NCBI GenBank assembly: GCA_020636075.1
Contig: JACJYO010000008.1
Location: forward strand, 124,001 to 188,000
Source: Lewinellaceae bacterium
GTDB lineage: Bacteria > Bacteroidota > Bacteroidia > Chitinophagales > Saprospiraceae
Direction of reading: 5' to 3'
Length of the DNA stretch: 64,000 nucleotides
How positions within the stretch are numbered: the first letter of the stretch is position 1; every line of letters starts with the position of its first letter. Shown here piece by piece: positions 14,228-22,271 of the stretch. The notes under the pieces are model-generated. The model ran no database searches, was not told where the DNA came from, and saw only the letters and a program-made list of their open reading frames with translations. Both the position numbers and the translations under genes were made by a program.

Positions 14228-16684
14228 TTAACTAATGCTGTTCCCGATCCCGATCACTTCCGCAAAAACCCCGGCAGCGGTCACTTCGGCGCCGGCACCA
14301 GGCCCGCGTACCACCAGCGGGCGTTCGTGGTAGCGGGCGGTGCTGAACACCACCATATTGTCGCTGCCATCGAGGAAGTAAAACGGGTGCTCCGGACCGA
14401 AAGGTTGAAGGCTGATAGTTGCCTTTCCGTCTTCCAATTTTGCTACGAAACGAAGCACCTGCCCAGCCGCGGCAGCTTTGGCGCGCTGTTTTTCAAAATT
14501 AGCGTCGTGCTTTTCCAGGGCATCAAAAAAGGCATCCACCCCGGGGGCATCCAGGCAGGCCTGTGGCAAAATCGGCGTCAGCTGTACATCGCTGGCTTCC
14601 AGCGGCAGTCCGGTTTCGCGCGCCAGGATGAGGAGCTTGCGGCGCACATCGGCCCCGGAAAGGTCATCGCGCGGGTCAGGTTCTGTGAGGCCCTTGGCCA
14701 TGGCTGTCCGGACAACCTCCGAAAACCGTGTTTTTTCCGAAAAATTATTAAAAATGTACGACAGCGTGCCCGAGAGGATCCCCTCGATTTTCACGATACG
14801 GTCGCCCGACTGGATGAGGTCGTTGAGGGTGCTGATGATGGGCAGGCCGGCGCCGACGTTGGTTTCATAGCGCCAGAGTACCCCGCGTTTTTCTGCCAGG
14901 CTTTTCAGGCGCTGGTAGTGCAGGTAGGGGGAGGAGGCAGCCAGCTTGTTGGGTGTGCTGATCGAAATGCTGGCATCGAGGATCTGTTCGTAAAAACCAC
15001 TGACTTCCTCGGAGGCAGTATTGTCGAGAAAAATCGCATTGGGGAGGTTCATCGCCTTCATTTGTGCGACAAAGCGCGGCAGCGAAAAACTGTCGGCTTT
15101 GCCTTCCAGATTAGTTTTCCAGTTTTTCAAATCAATACCGCCTTCGGCAAACAACATCTTCCGGCTGTTGGCCAGTCCCGCGATTTTGATCTCAAGCCCG
15201 CGTTTTTCCCGGAGAAATTCGGCTTGCTGCTGAATTTGCTCCAGCAAGGTGCCGCCGATGAGGCCCACGCCCACGATAAACAGGTGCATGGTTTTGGTTT
15301 CGGAGAGAAAAAAGGCCTCGTGGATGGCGTTGAGGGCTTTGGTTTCATCGTTTGCCGGCACAACAACGGAAATATTCAACTCGCTGGAACCCTGGGCAAT
15401 GGCGACCACGTTGATGCCGTTTTTCCCCAATGCCTGAAACAAGCGCCCGGATATACCAGGCAGGTAACGCATACCTTCGCCAACGATGGCGACCACCGAG
15501 AGGTCGCGTTCGATTTTCAGCGGTTCAACCAGCCCCTCGCGAAGTTCGAAGGCAAATTCCTTTTCGGCAGCCTTTTTTGCGAGCGCTGCATGTGCCGGTG
15601 AAATGGCAAACGTAATACTGCTTTCGCTGGAGCCCTGGGTGATGATCACCACATTGACTCCTGCCCGGGCCATGGCGCCAAACAAACGCGCCGCGATGCC
15701 CGGCACACCAAACAAACCGCCCCCCTGCAAGGTGAGCAGGCAGATTTGGTTGATGCTGGAAATACCCTTGACCGGATGTGCTTTTTCGTCAGCGTGGGTG
15801 CTGACCACTGTTCCCGGGAAGCCGGGGTTGAATGTGTTTTTGATCACCAACGGGATATCCAGGTCCAATGCCGGCAATATGGTCGGCGGGTAGATCACCT
15901 TGGCGCCGAAGTGACTCATTTCCATCGCTTCCCGAAAGGTCATCGACGGCAGGGTGAACGCTTTTTTTACCCGGCGAGGGTCCGCGGTAAGCACCCCGTC
16001 CACATCAGTCCAGATCTCGATGGCTTCGGCGTGCAGGGCTGCCCCGATGATTGCAGCGCTATAGTCGGAGCCGCCACGGCCCAGGGTGGTTGTCAAGTCG
16101 TCGGGGGTGCTGCCGATAAAGCCGGTGATGACCTGTACCTGCGGGTGGGCTTCAAAATGCGTGCGGATGCGCGGGTTGGTTTCGTCAAAATCGACCTTGG
16201 CGGCGCCAAACTGATCGTCGGTGCGGATCACAGTGCGGGCATCGAGAAATTGGGCCGGGATACCCGCCTGCTGAAGTGCATGCGCGATGATAAAAGCGGC
16301 ATTGCGTTCGCCGAAGCTCACCACAAAGTCGAGTGATCGTGCCGACACCTCGTGCAACAAAAAAATACCCTGCAAGACATTGCCCAAGGCTTCAAAATTG
16401 GCTTCGATATGCTGAGTGGGGGCTGTCCGGTTTGCCGGTTCCAGCAGTTGATCAATGGCTTCCAGATGGCGCGCCCGTACCTGGTCGAGTAATTCGCGGT
16501 AGCCCGCATCGCCGGTGCCGGCGCGGTTAGCCAGTTCGATCAGGGTATCGGTTACTTTGGAAAAGGCAGAAAAAACAACAGCAAAGCGTTCGCCGCGGTG
16601 GTAATAGTCGCGCAGGATTTGCACAACTTGTTTTATTGCATCGGGGGTGCCGACGGAGGTGCCGCCAAATTTGAGGATGCGCAT
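14228..16684 (-). CDS. thrA: Bifunctional aspartokinase / homoserine dehydrogenase
   Basis: ThrA catalyses phosphorylation of aspartate and, after the asd step, reduction of aspartate semialdehyde to homoserine. It feeds threonine, methionine and (through the kinase) lysine synthesis in the cytoplasm. The 818 residues contain the kinase motif KFGGTSVG (5-12), tandem ACT regulatory domains (about 310-450), and a homoserine dehydrogenase with dinucleotide loop GVGLIGG (472-478) and a substrate region NVGAGLPIISTL. Length and order match E. coli ThrA. The ACT domains imply feedback by threonine or another amino acid. No thr biosynthetic neighbours are adjacent; the gene stands alone. Confidence 0.96.
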   Translation of the reverse strand: MRILKFGGTSVGTPDAIKQVVQILRDYYHRGERFAVVFSAFSKVTDTLIELANRAGTGDAGYRELLDQVRARHLEAIDQLLEPANRTAPTQHIEANFEALGNVLQGIFLLHEVSARSLDFVVSFGERNAAFIIAHALQQAGIPAQFLDARTVIRTDDQFGAAKVDFDETNPRIRTHFEAHPQVQVITGFIGSTPDDLTTTLGRGGSDYSAAIIGAALHAEAIEIWTDVDGVLTADPRRVKKAFTLPSMTFREAMEMSHFGAKVIYPPTILPALDLDIPLVIKNTFNPGFPGTVVSTHADEKAHPVKGISSINQICLLTLQGGGLFGVPGIAARLFGAMARAGVNVVIITQGSSESSITFAISPAHAALAKKAAEKEFAFELREGLVEPLKIERDLSVVAIVGEGMRYLPGISGRLFQALGKNGINVVAIAQGSSELNISVVVPANDETKALNAIHEAFFLSETKTMHLFIVGVGLIGGTLLEQIQQQAEFLREKRGLEIKIAGLANSRKMLFAEGGIDLKNWKTNLEGKADSFSLPRFVAQMKAMNLPNAIFLDNTASEEVSGFYEQILDASISISTPNKLAASSPYLHYQRLKSLAEKRGVLWRYETNVGAGLPIISTLNDLIQSGDRIVKIEGILSGTLSYIFNNFSEKTRFSEVVRTAMAKGLTEPDPRDDLSGADVRRKLLILARETGLPLEASDVQLTPILPQACLDAPGVDAFFDALEKHDANFEKQRAKAAAAGQVLRFVAKLEDGKATISLQPFGPEHPFYFLDGSDNMVVFSTARYHERPLVVRGPGAGAEVTAAGVFAEVIGIGNSIS

Positions 16685-16800
16685 GAATAGATTGAAATTT
16701 TGAAATTGGGCGGCAAAAGTCGGGGAATTTGATGGTTTGATTTAGGATTCTTTAGTTTTTTAACGCCGAATCAAGAGCGCATACTAAAATGTGTCTGGTC

Positions 16801-16869
16801 AAAAAAAAACGCGCAGGAGAACAACTGAGGGAGGGATAAAGTCCTTCCCGTTGCTGTTCTCCCACGCGT
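16801..16869 (-). terminator. Large terminator hairpin downstream of the tRNA-like gene
   Basis: On the minus strand a stem of about 17-20 base pairs (16850-16869 with 16809-16825, minor bulges), with an inner GGGAAGGA/TCCCTCCC pairing, is followed by nine T residues. It lies 20 bases after the tRNA-like gene and before thrA, so it most likely ends the tRNA transcript. Confidence 0.7.
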
Positions 16870-16888
16870 ATTCGTTTTTCAAAAAAGG

Positions 16889-17007
16889 CTGTGCAGGAAG
16901 GACTCGAACCTTCACGGGGCAGTTAGCCCCGGCCAAAGCCGGGATTTATGCTGGAACCCCCACCCCCGAGACAGGAGGGCATGGCTGCCTGATTTCATCA
17001 CCGCACA
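16889..17007 (-). tRNA. Unusual class II tRNA-like gene, apparent anticodon GUC, 49-nt variable region
   Basis: On the minus strand all tRNA arms can be drawn. The acceptor is TGTGCGG with CTGCACA (one G-U pair). The D-stem ATG/CAT has a 12-base loop containing GG. The anticodon stem CCCTC/GGGGG has loop CTGTCTC, and the T-arm GAAGG-TTCGAGT-CCTTC is perfect. CCA is not fully encoded: GCC then T6 follows. The three-pair D-stem and long variable arm are class II features, yet the loop reads GUC, normally Asp in a class I body. Position 37 is T, which is atypical, and the variable region (16914-16962) is about three times the normal length with its own GC hairpins. It may be a true variant tRNA, a pseudogene or a tRNA mimic. 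Confidence 0.6.
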
Positions 17008-17406
17008 GTGTCGTTGGTGGAAGCAGATACACAGCAGGCGACAACGCCAACTTTAGTATAGACTTCCTGCTTTTAAAGAACTGATTTGCTTTCGCATCTT
17101 GTTAGGACAAAGGTAAATGCATGGCTTCTTTTATTGCAAATTATTTATTGAATAAAATAAAAATTTACGCTATCGTCAAAATATTAAATGAATTAACATT
17201 TTTATTTCAATTTAAAGTCTTCAAATTCCAAAATCATTTTCAACTTGTTAATGCACCAGTTCTAAAAATTTCCGAATGCCTGTTTAACAGCTCCGCAGAT
17301 GAATGGGAATTTGCCGGATAGCGTTCGGCAATTGCTGGCACGCTGATCAAATTAGGTGAAGCCCTGAACATTTTCCGATATTTAGCCTTTCAGGAAAGTA
17401 GCCGTT
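17008..17406. other. Intergenic region, AT-rich in the middle
   Basis: About 400 bases with no convincing gene lie between the tRNA-like gene and the Nudix gene. Bases about 17120-17280 are much richer in A+T than the surroundings. A small TTGCCG/CGGCAA hairpin lies at 17311-17331. The region presumably contains the promoters for the tRNA-like gene (minus) and the Nudix gene (plus). No integrase or direct repeat of the tRNA 3' end was noticed. Confidence 0.5.
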
Positions 17407-18048
17407 ATGACACACTACATGGATGCTTTTGTCGACAATTTGCGTACCCGCCTGGCCGGCCCTTTGCCGGGGCAGTCTGCGCAGTATAAAATGGCCAGTT
17501 TGCGGCGCTTGCAAGAATTGGAGCCGCACCCTGCCCCGCCTGTCGATGCAAAGGTGGCCTGTGTGTTGAATTTACTTTACCAGCAAAATCAACAATGGTA
17601 TACGGTCCTGATTCAGCGTACGGCAAACCCGCGCGACCGGCATGGTGGTCAGGTGAGTTTTCCGGGCGGGCGCTGGGAAGACTCGGATGGGGCATTGGCC
17701 AACGTGGCGCTGCGCGAAACAGAAGAAGAGGTAGGCGTGCCTGCCCAACAGGTGGAAATACTTGGCCAACTTACCGAATTGTATATCCCGGTCAGCAATT
17801 TCCTGGTGCATCCGTTTGTGGGGCTGCTGCATGGCCCGGCCCGGTTCGTGCCGCAAGCCGGTGAGGTAGAAGCCGTGCTGACGCCTCCACTGGCAGCCTT
17901 TCAACAACCGGGCAACCGGAAAACAACCGATATTAAAATAAACCAGGCTATTGCCCTGAAAAATGTACCTTATTTTGATGTGGAAGGCCGTATCGTATGG
18001 GGCGCCACAGCAATGATCATGAATGAGTTTCTGGAATTACTGGACTAA
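17407..18048 (+). CDS. CoA pyrophosphatase-type Nudix hydrolase (NudL-like)
   Basis: This 213-residue Nudix protein has the UPF0035 signature seen in CoA diphosphatases: VLIQRTANPRDRHGGQVSF runs directly into the Nudix box beginning PGGR and ending RETEEEVG. Such enzymes split CoA or its derivatives into phosphopantetheine and 3',5'-ADP. The box has the one-residue-longer spacing also found in E. coli NudL. The start at 17407 leaves a 70-residue N-terminal part usual for the family. The TraB/GumN gene follows 71 bases downstream and may be co-transcribed. Confidence 0.88.
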   Translation: MTHYMDAFVDNLRTRLAGPLPGQSAQYKMASLRRLQELEPHPAPPVDAKVACVLNLLYQQNQQWYTVLIQRTANPRDRHGGQVSFPGGRWEDSDGALANVALRETEEEVGVPAQQVEILGQLTELYIPVSNFLVHPFVGLLHGPARFVPQAGEVEAVLTPPLAAFQQPGNRKTTDIKINQAIALKNVPYFDVEGRIVWGATAMIMNEFLELLD

Positions 18049-18119
18049 AGTTTTTGGCGCTGCCTATATTATTCGGTGTCTTCCGGAACGTTTCTACTAA
18101 AATTTAACGTTTCCTCTGT

Positions 18120-21100
18120 ATGCTACGCACCCTTTTTCCCCTGATAACCATCCTGATGGCGCACGCCCTTTTTGCGCAAGAACCCGATGAAAAACTGAAA
18201 GGCCTGCTCTGGGAAGTTTCCGGCAACGGAATAGCCCAAAAAGGCTTTCTCTACGGCACCATGCATGTGCCTGAAAAACTGGCCTTCAACCTCAGCGACT
18301 CCTTTTTTATCGCACTCCGTCAAGTCGATATGGTGGCACTTGAAACGGATCACGATCAGTGGCAAGAATTCACCGAAATGCTGGAAGGCCGGGAGCGTGA
18401 GCTGTTCAACCCCGGCGGTTATGGTGGCTACGGCTATCGCCGCGCCAGTGCCCAACCCAATTTGTACGAGGCCCAGTTCCAGTTTGCCCCCCCAACCAAC
18501 GACTTGCTCGGGGCTATGCTATCGGCCAAGCCGCGCATGACCAATGAGTTTTTGTATCGCTCCAACCAATACCGGCAGGACTACGAGGAAGATACCTACC
18601 TCGACCTGTTTATTTTTCAGGCCGGCCGGAAACTTGGCAAAACCGTGATTGGCCTCGAAACGCTCGAAGGCAGCTACGAGGCGCTGGTGCGTGCCCAATT
18701 TCCCGATGACGACGACGAAAAAACCGACAGACGGTATTATCCCGGTCAATACTCCCGCCAAACCCTGGAAGATGCCTACCGCGACCAGGACTTGTCGCTG
18801 ATGGATTCGCTGAATAAAATGTCCCAACCGGGCAAAAACTTTCAGCGCTGGATGCTCGATGAACGCAACCTGGTAATGGTTAACCGAATCGACTCCATCC
18901 TGCAGTCCGGCACTTCCCTGTTTTCGGCCGTTGGTGCTGCCCACCTGCCCGGCGACAGTGGCTTGATCCTGCAATTGCGCCAGCGCGGTTATACCGTGCG
19001 CCCGGTGCAGTTTACCTCCGAACATTTCAAGCGCGAAAAAGAAGCCATTGAAGCGCTGCGCTATCCCGTTGTGTTAACACAACAATGGGCTGCCGACTCA
19101 ACCTGGTCGGTAGATGCGCCCGGGAAATTCTATCAAACGGTGGACGGTATGGGCCTGGAGCAGCAGCTCTGCGCCGATATGAGTAATGGTGCGTACTACG
19201 CCGTTTACCGGGTGCATACTTATGGCATGTGGAGCGGCCAGCCACCGGAATATATTGCCGAACGCATCGACAGCCTGATCTACGAAAAAACTCCGGGTAA
19301 AATACAGGAGCGCAAGCGCTTCACCCAGCCTTTCCCGGGGCACGAGATCACTACCCGTACCCGTCGGGGCGACATTATTCGGTACAAGATTTTTGCTACG
19401 CCTATGGAGGTCCTGGTTTTTGCCGCAGGCGGAAACCAGGATTATGCAGCGGGCTCTGAAGGCTCTCGGTTTATCAACAGCATTCAGGTGTATGGCCAGC
19501 ACCTCGGAGGCAGCAAACAAACAACAACGATCCAACCGCCGCATGGCGGATTTACGGTGGAGTTGCCTGCTCCGCCGGTAGTTAACACCACGCTCGATAA
19601 AAAAGCCGACCGGTATTTGGTGGCTGCGTTGAACCCCGTCGACAGCGCTTTTTGCATGCTTTACCGGGCCAGCTATCACGACTGGGACTACATCGAAGAG
19701 GACACGTTTGAACTGAATATCATTGGTGAAAACATTGCCGGGCAATTTACCAAAGCCACACCGGAAAGTGCCCTGGTAGCCTCAGCGCCATATCCAACCC
19801 AGGATGTTTCGTTTCGCTCGGACCGCGACAGCGCCTATTACTATTTGCGTCTGATTGTTGATGGCCCGCACTATTACCTGCTTGCCTGCCGAAAACCTAA
19901 GCCCGGTGCGCCGCGTGCATTTTTTAATTCATTTGCGATTAAACCAAATACATACCCTAATGGGTGGGAACAACTGCGCGACAGCAGTTTGTTGTTTGAG
20001 GCTACGGTGCCGAAAGCAGCCTTGAAACCACCGGCGCCTTTTGTGGAAAAACTGCAACGCATCATTCAGGAAGGGTTTAAAAAAAGCAAACGGAACGGTG
20101 GAAACTATTATGAGACTGCGATTCAAAACCAGTACCGGCTTCTGGATGCTCCGTTGCAGGACGAAGCAGTTTCCATAACCAGCCAATACCTGCAGGGATC
20201 GTCGTTGGCCAATACGTTGGATTCGTTTCAACTGTCTATCGCCAACCGGGTAACTGACCGGGATAAAATGGCCATTCGTGAAAAATCCTGGGAATTTCTC
20301 AACGACAGCCTGCTGGTTGGCCAGTTCCTGATCGAGGACACCAACAGCACGCGTGGGATCCGGGTCAAGGTGCTGCTCACTCCGGGGCGTCTGTATACGA
20401 TTTCAGCCACCGTTCAGTTGGACCAACCGGATGGAATTTTTATCGATCGCTTTTTCGACAGTTTTGCGCCCACCGACACGACAAAAGGCCAGTTGCCTTT
20501 TGGCCGGCGGGACCTTGTTTTTTTACAGGAAATTTATTCTTCGGACAGCCTGACCCGCGAAAAGGCATTGGAGCGTTTGGAGAATCCGTGGATCAGCAAC
20601 TTGAAAGACCAGGATTTTCAATCCTTTCGCAGGGCGATCGATCATCCAAAATTTGGAACACTGAAATACTGGTCGCGTAAGCGGCTGTTGCAGGCGTTGA
20701 ACAATTTCAATTCTGAAACTGCGCTGGAGTATGTGTTAAGCCTCTGCCGCCGCTACCCCGATTCGTTGCGGTATCGCCAGACATTACTGGGCGTATTGGC
20801 GCAAATGCAGTCGCGTCCGGCCCAAAAAGCCCTGCTCGGTTTGCTGGGGCAAGACAACCTGTATGTAACCGGTACTACCATCTCAATCATTTTCGAAGCG
20901 CTGAACGATACGCTGGAACTCGCGGCCCGCGACCTGCCGCAAATTCTGAAACTGGCTGAACGGGAGGAGTACCGCGAGCCGGCAATTAACCTGTTGGCGC
21001 AGGCAGTTGCTCAAGATTTGGTAAAACCCAGAATGTACCGCCGCATGCGACCCGAATTGCTGAAAGAAGCCTACCGGGGGCTCGGTCGCCAGCAATACCA

Positions 21101-21878
21101 ACAAGAACTCAAACAAGACCAACAGGACTCCGACCGGTACATGGGAGACGACTATGAGCCCGGCTACGGTTATGGCGCCAATGAGGCGGGCAATGATTCC
21201 GACCTGGAGCGCAACATGCAGTTGCTGGCGCCCTTTCTGGGCAAAGACAAGTCGGTGCAGGCGCTGTTTAACGCCGCCGCCCAGTCGCCGGATAAAGAAA
21301 CGCAGGTGACCGCCTTAAGCCTCATGCTACAGCAACAACTCCCGGTGCGCGCTAAAAAATTACAGGCCTTTGCCAACGACGACCGTACGCGGTACATGCT
21401 GTACAGGCACCTGGCTTCCGCAAATCAGTTGGAGCCATACCTGTCTATGTTTGCGGATACGGTGGCCCTGGTACGCTCTATTTTGTTTGAAGAACTGGAC
21501 CAGCACTCCGAATACGACAACAGCACCCAAGGCATTGACTCGGTGCGATTTGTAAGTCAGCATCGGACGGTGCGTTACAACAACAGCCCTGCGCTGGTAT
21601 TTTTCTTTGATGTCAAAATGAAAAAAGAGCAGGAATGGCAGTTGGCCTATGTAAATGTGCATCTCGGCACCGAGCGCTTTGGCTACACCGACAAATCGCC
21701 AGGCAAAGGTTACGACGAAAACTATTGGAAACGCCCGCAGGTACGGCTGTTGGCACACTTGCCCGACAGTGAAAAAGCGGAGTACATCCGAAAATCTGTT
21801 GGTGAGATACGTTTTGCCAATCGGGAGCGGTACCGCGGTTGGGGCGGCGGCGGTGGCGATTATATGTTTGAAGAGTGA
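18120..21878 (+). CDS. Giant secreted TraB/GumN-domain protein with C-terminal helical repeats
   Basis: This 1252-residue protein has a signal peptide ending LFAQ (about residue 20). A TraB/GumN domain follows (about 28-310), recognised by GFLYGTMHVPEKL, a MVALETD segment and the late SLFSAVGAAHLPGDSGL motif; the family is related to Tiki-type metalloproteases. The middle third (about 310-780) contains repeated beta-rich units of the FYQTVDGMGLEQQ type. Residues about 840-1120 look like HEAT-type helical repeats (pairs such as SRPAQKALLGLLGQDNLYV). The C-terminus is a glycine run followed by an acidic tail. Most GumN proteins are about 300 residues, so this is exceptionally long. Probably periplasmic. 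Confidence 0.75.
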   Translation: MLRTLFPLITILMAHALFAQEPDEKLKGLLWEVSGNGIAQKGFLYGTMHVPEKLAFNLSDSFFIALRQVDMVALETDHDQWQEFTEMLEGRERELFNPGGYGGYGYRRASAQPNLYEAQFQFAPPTNDLLGAMLSAKPRMTNEFLYRSNQYRQDYEEDTYLDLFIFQAGRKLGKTVIGLETLEGSYEALVRAQFPDDDDEKTDRRYYPGQYSRQTLEDAYRDQDLSLMDSLNKMSQPGKNFQRWMLDERNLVMVNRIDSILQSGTSLFSAVGAAHLPGDSGLILQLRQRGYTVRPVQFTSEHFKREKEAIEALRYPVVLTQQWAADSTWSVDAPGKFYQTVDGMGLEQQLCADMSNGAYYAVYRVHTYGMWSGQPPEYIAERIDSLIYEKTPGKIQERKRFTQPFPGHEITTRTRRGDIIRYKIFATPMEVLVFAAGGNQDYAAGSEGSRFINSIQVYGQHLGGSKQTTTIQPPHGGFTVELPAPPVVNTTLDKKADRYLVAALNPVDSAFCMLYRASYHDWDYIEEDTFELNIIGENIAGQFTKATPESALVASAPYPTQDVSFRSDRDSAYYYLRLIVDGPHYYLLACRKPKPGAPRAFFNSFAIKPNTYPNGWEQLRDSSLLFEATVPKAALKPPAPFVEKLQRIIQEGFKKSKRNGGNYYETAIQNQYRLLDAPLQDEAVSITSQYLQGSSLANTLDSFQLSIANRVTDRDKMAIREKSWEFLNDSLLVGQFLIEDTNSTRGIRVKVLLTPGRLYTISATVQLDQPDGIFIDRFFDSFAPTDTTKGQLPFGRRDLVFLQEIYSSDSLTREKALERLENPWISNLKDQDFQSFRRAIDHPKFGTLKYWSRKRLLQALNNFNSETALEYVLSLCRRYPDSLRYRQTLLGVLAQMQSRPAQKALLGLLGQDNLYVTGTTISIIFEALNDTLELAARDLPQILKLAEREEYREPAINLLAQAVAQDLVKPRMYRRMRPELLKEAYRGLGRQQYQQELKQDQQDSDRYMGDDYEPGYGYGANEAGNDSDLERNMQLLAPFLGKDKSVQALFNAAAQSPDKETQVTALSLMLQQQLPVRAKKLQAFANDDRTRYMLYRHLASANQLEPYLSMFADTVALVRSILFEELDQHSEYDNSTQGIDSVRFVSQHRTVRYNNSPALVFFFDVKMKKEQEWQLAYVNVHLGTERFGYTDKSPGKGYDENYWKRPQVRLLAHLPDSEKAEYIRKSVGEIRFANRERYRGWGGGGGDYMFEE

Positions 21879-21895
21879 AATAAAGTCAAAATGTA

Positions 21896-21937
21896 AACAT
21901 GAGTCGTCCCGAATTTTCTGGGGCGACTCATGTTTTT
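21896..21937 (+). terminator. Terminator of the TraB/GumN gene
   Basis: AACATGAGTCGTCCC pairs almost perfectly with its complement ending at 21934 and runs into a T-tract. It starts 18 bases after the stop codon. Confidence 0.75.
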
Positions 21938-21969
21938 ATTTAACGAATTGATAAACAAAGGTGTAGATC

Positions 21970-22132
21970 GGCCTTATGCAAATCCTCCCGTCCTGCGGCG
22001 GGACGAAATCGGAGGCGGTTTTTAGCAATCCGCCGCGGCGGATGAGCGACGACGAAGGAGGAGCGAGTTGGGTTTTCCCCGCCATTAGCGGGGCGGAGAT
22101 TTCAGGCAAAATCGTTGGATTTGCATACAGCC
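21970..22132. repeat. 163-bp element with 16-base terminal inverted repeats
   Basis: The left end GGCCTTATGCAAATCC and the right end GGATTTGCATACAGCC are inverted near-copies (13 of 16). Inside are a perfect 16-base palindrome ATCCGCCGCGGCGGAT (22028-22043) and a CCCCGC/GCGGGG hairpin. The size is close to that of the elements at 1741 and 3835, but the sequence differs. No coding capacity. Confidence 0.55.
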
Positions 22133-22144
22133 TTGATTTTTTTG

Positions 22145-22172
22145 GTTCTTTTTGCATCAAGGCAAAAAGAAC
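22145..22172. repeat. Hairpin GTTCTTTTTGC / GCAAAAAGAAC
   Basis: Perfect 11-base arms enclose a six-base loop, preceded by CCTTGAT, which can also pair with ATCAAGG inside the hairpin. Two alternative folds are therefore possible. It lies between convergent genes. Confidence 0.5.
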
Positions 22173-22214
22173 ACAATGCGTTGATATGCAATATTTTAAA
22201 TTGTTTTTTTACAA

Positions 22215-22253
22215 TAAAAAATCCCGAATTTTTCTATTTTGAAAATTCGGGAT
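22215..22253 (-). terminator. Terminator of the PBP1A gene
   Basis: ATCCCGAATTTT pairs with AAAATTCGGGAT (22221-22253) and on the minus strand is followed by six T residues. It lies 18 bases after the PBP1A stop codon. Confidence 0.75.
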
Positions 22254-22271
22254 GACGCATGTTTGGCTTTC

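Larger units (their letters stand above)
21938..22271. other. Intergenic region packed with inverted repeats
   Basis: This 334-base convergent region has no gene but contains a 163-bp element with terminal inverted repeats, a GTTCTTTTTGC hairpin and the terminator of the PBP1A gene, each listed separately. Confidence 0.6.

Noticed and set aside
16889..17007. Reading the tRNA-like gene as tmRNA or selenocysteine tRNA
   Set aside because: It is too short and has no tag frame for tmRNA; for tRNA-Sec the anticodon would be UCA with an 8-bp acceptor and long D-stem, none of which fits.
16791..17084. 97-codon plus-strand frame covering the tRNA-like gene and its terminator
   Set aside because: It translates hairpin and tRNA complement sequence and has no family likeness; the RNA interpretation explains the structure better.
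17121..17321. 66-codon frame in the AT-rich region before the Nudix gene
   Set aside because: Its composition is AT-biased low-complexity, it has no start context, and no homologue is recognisable.
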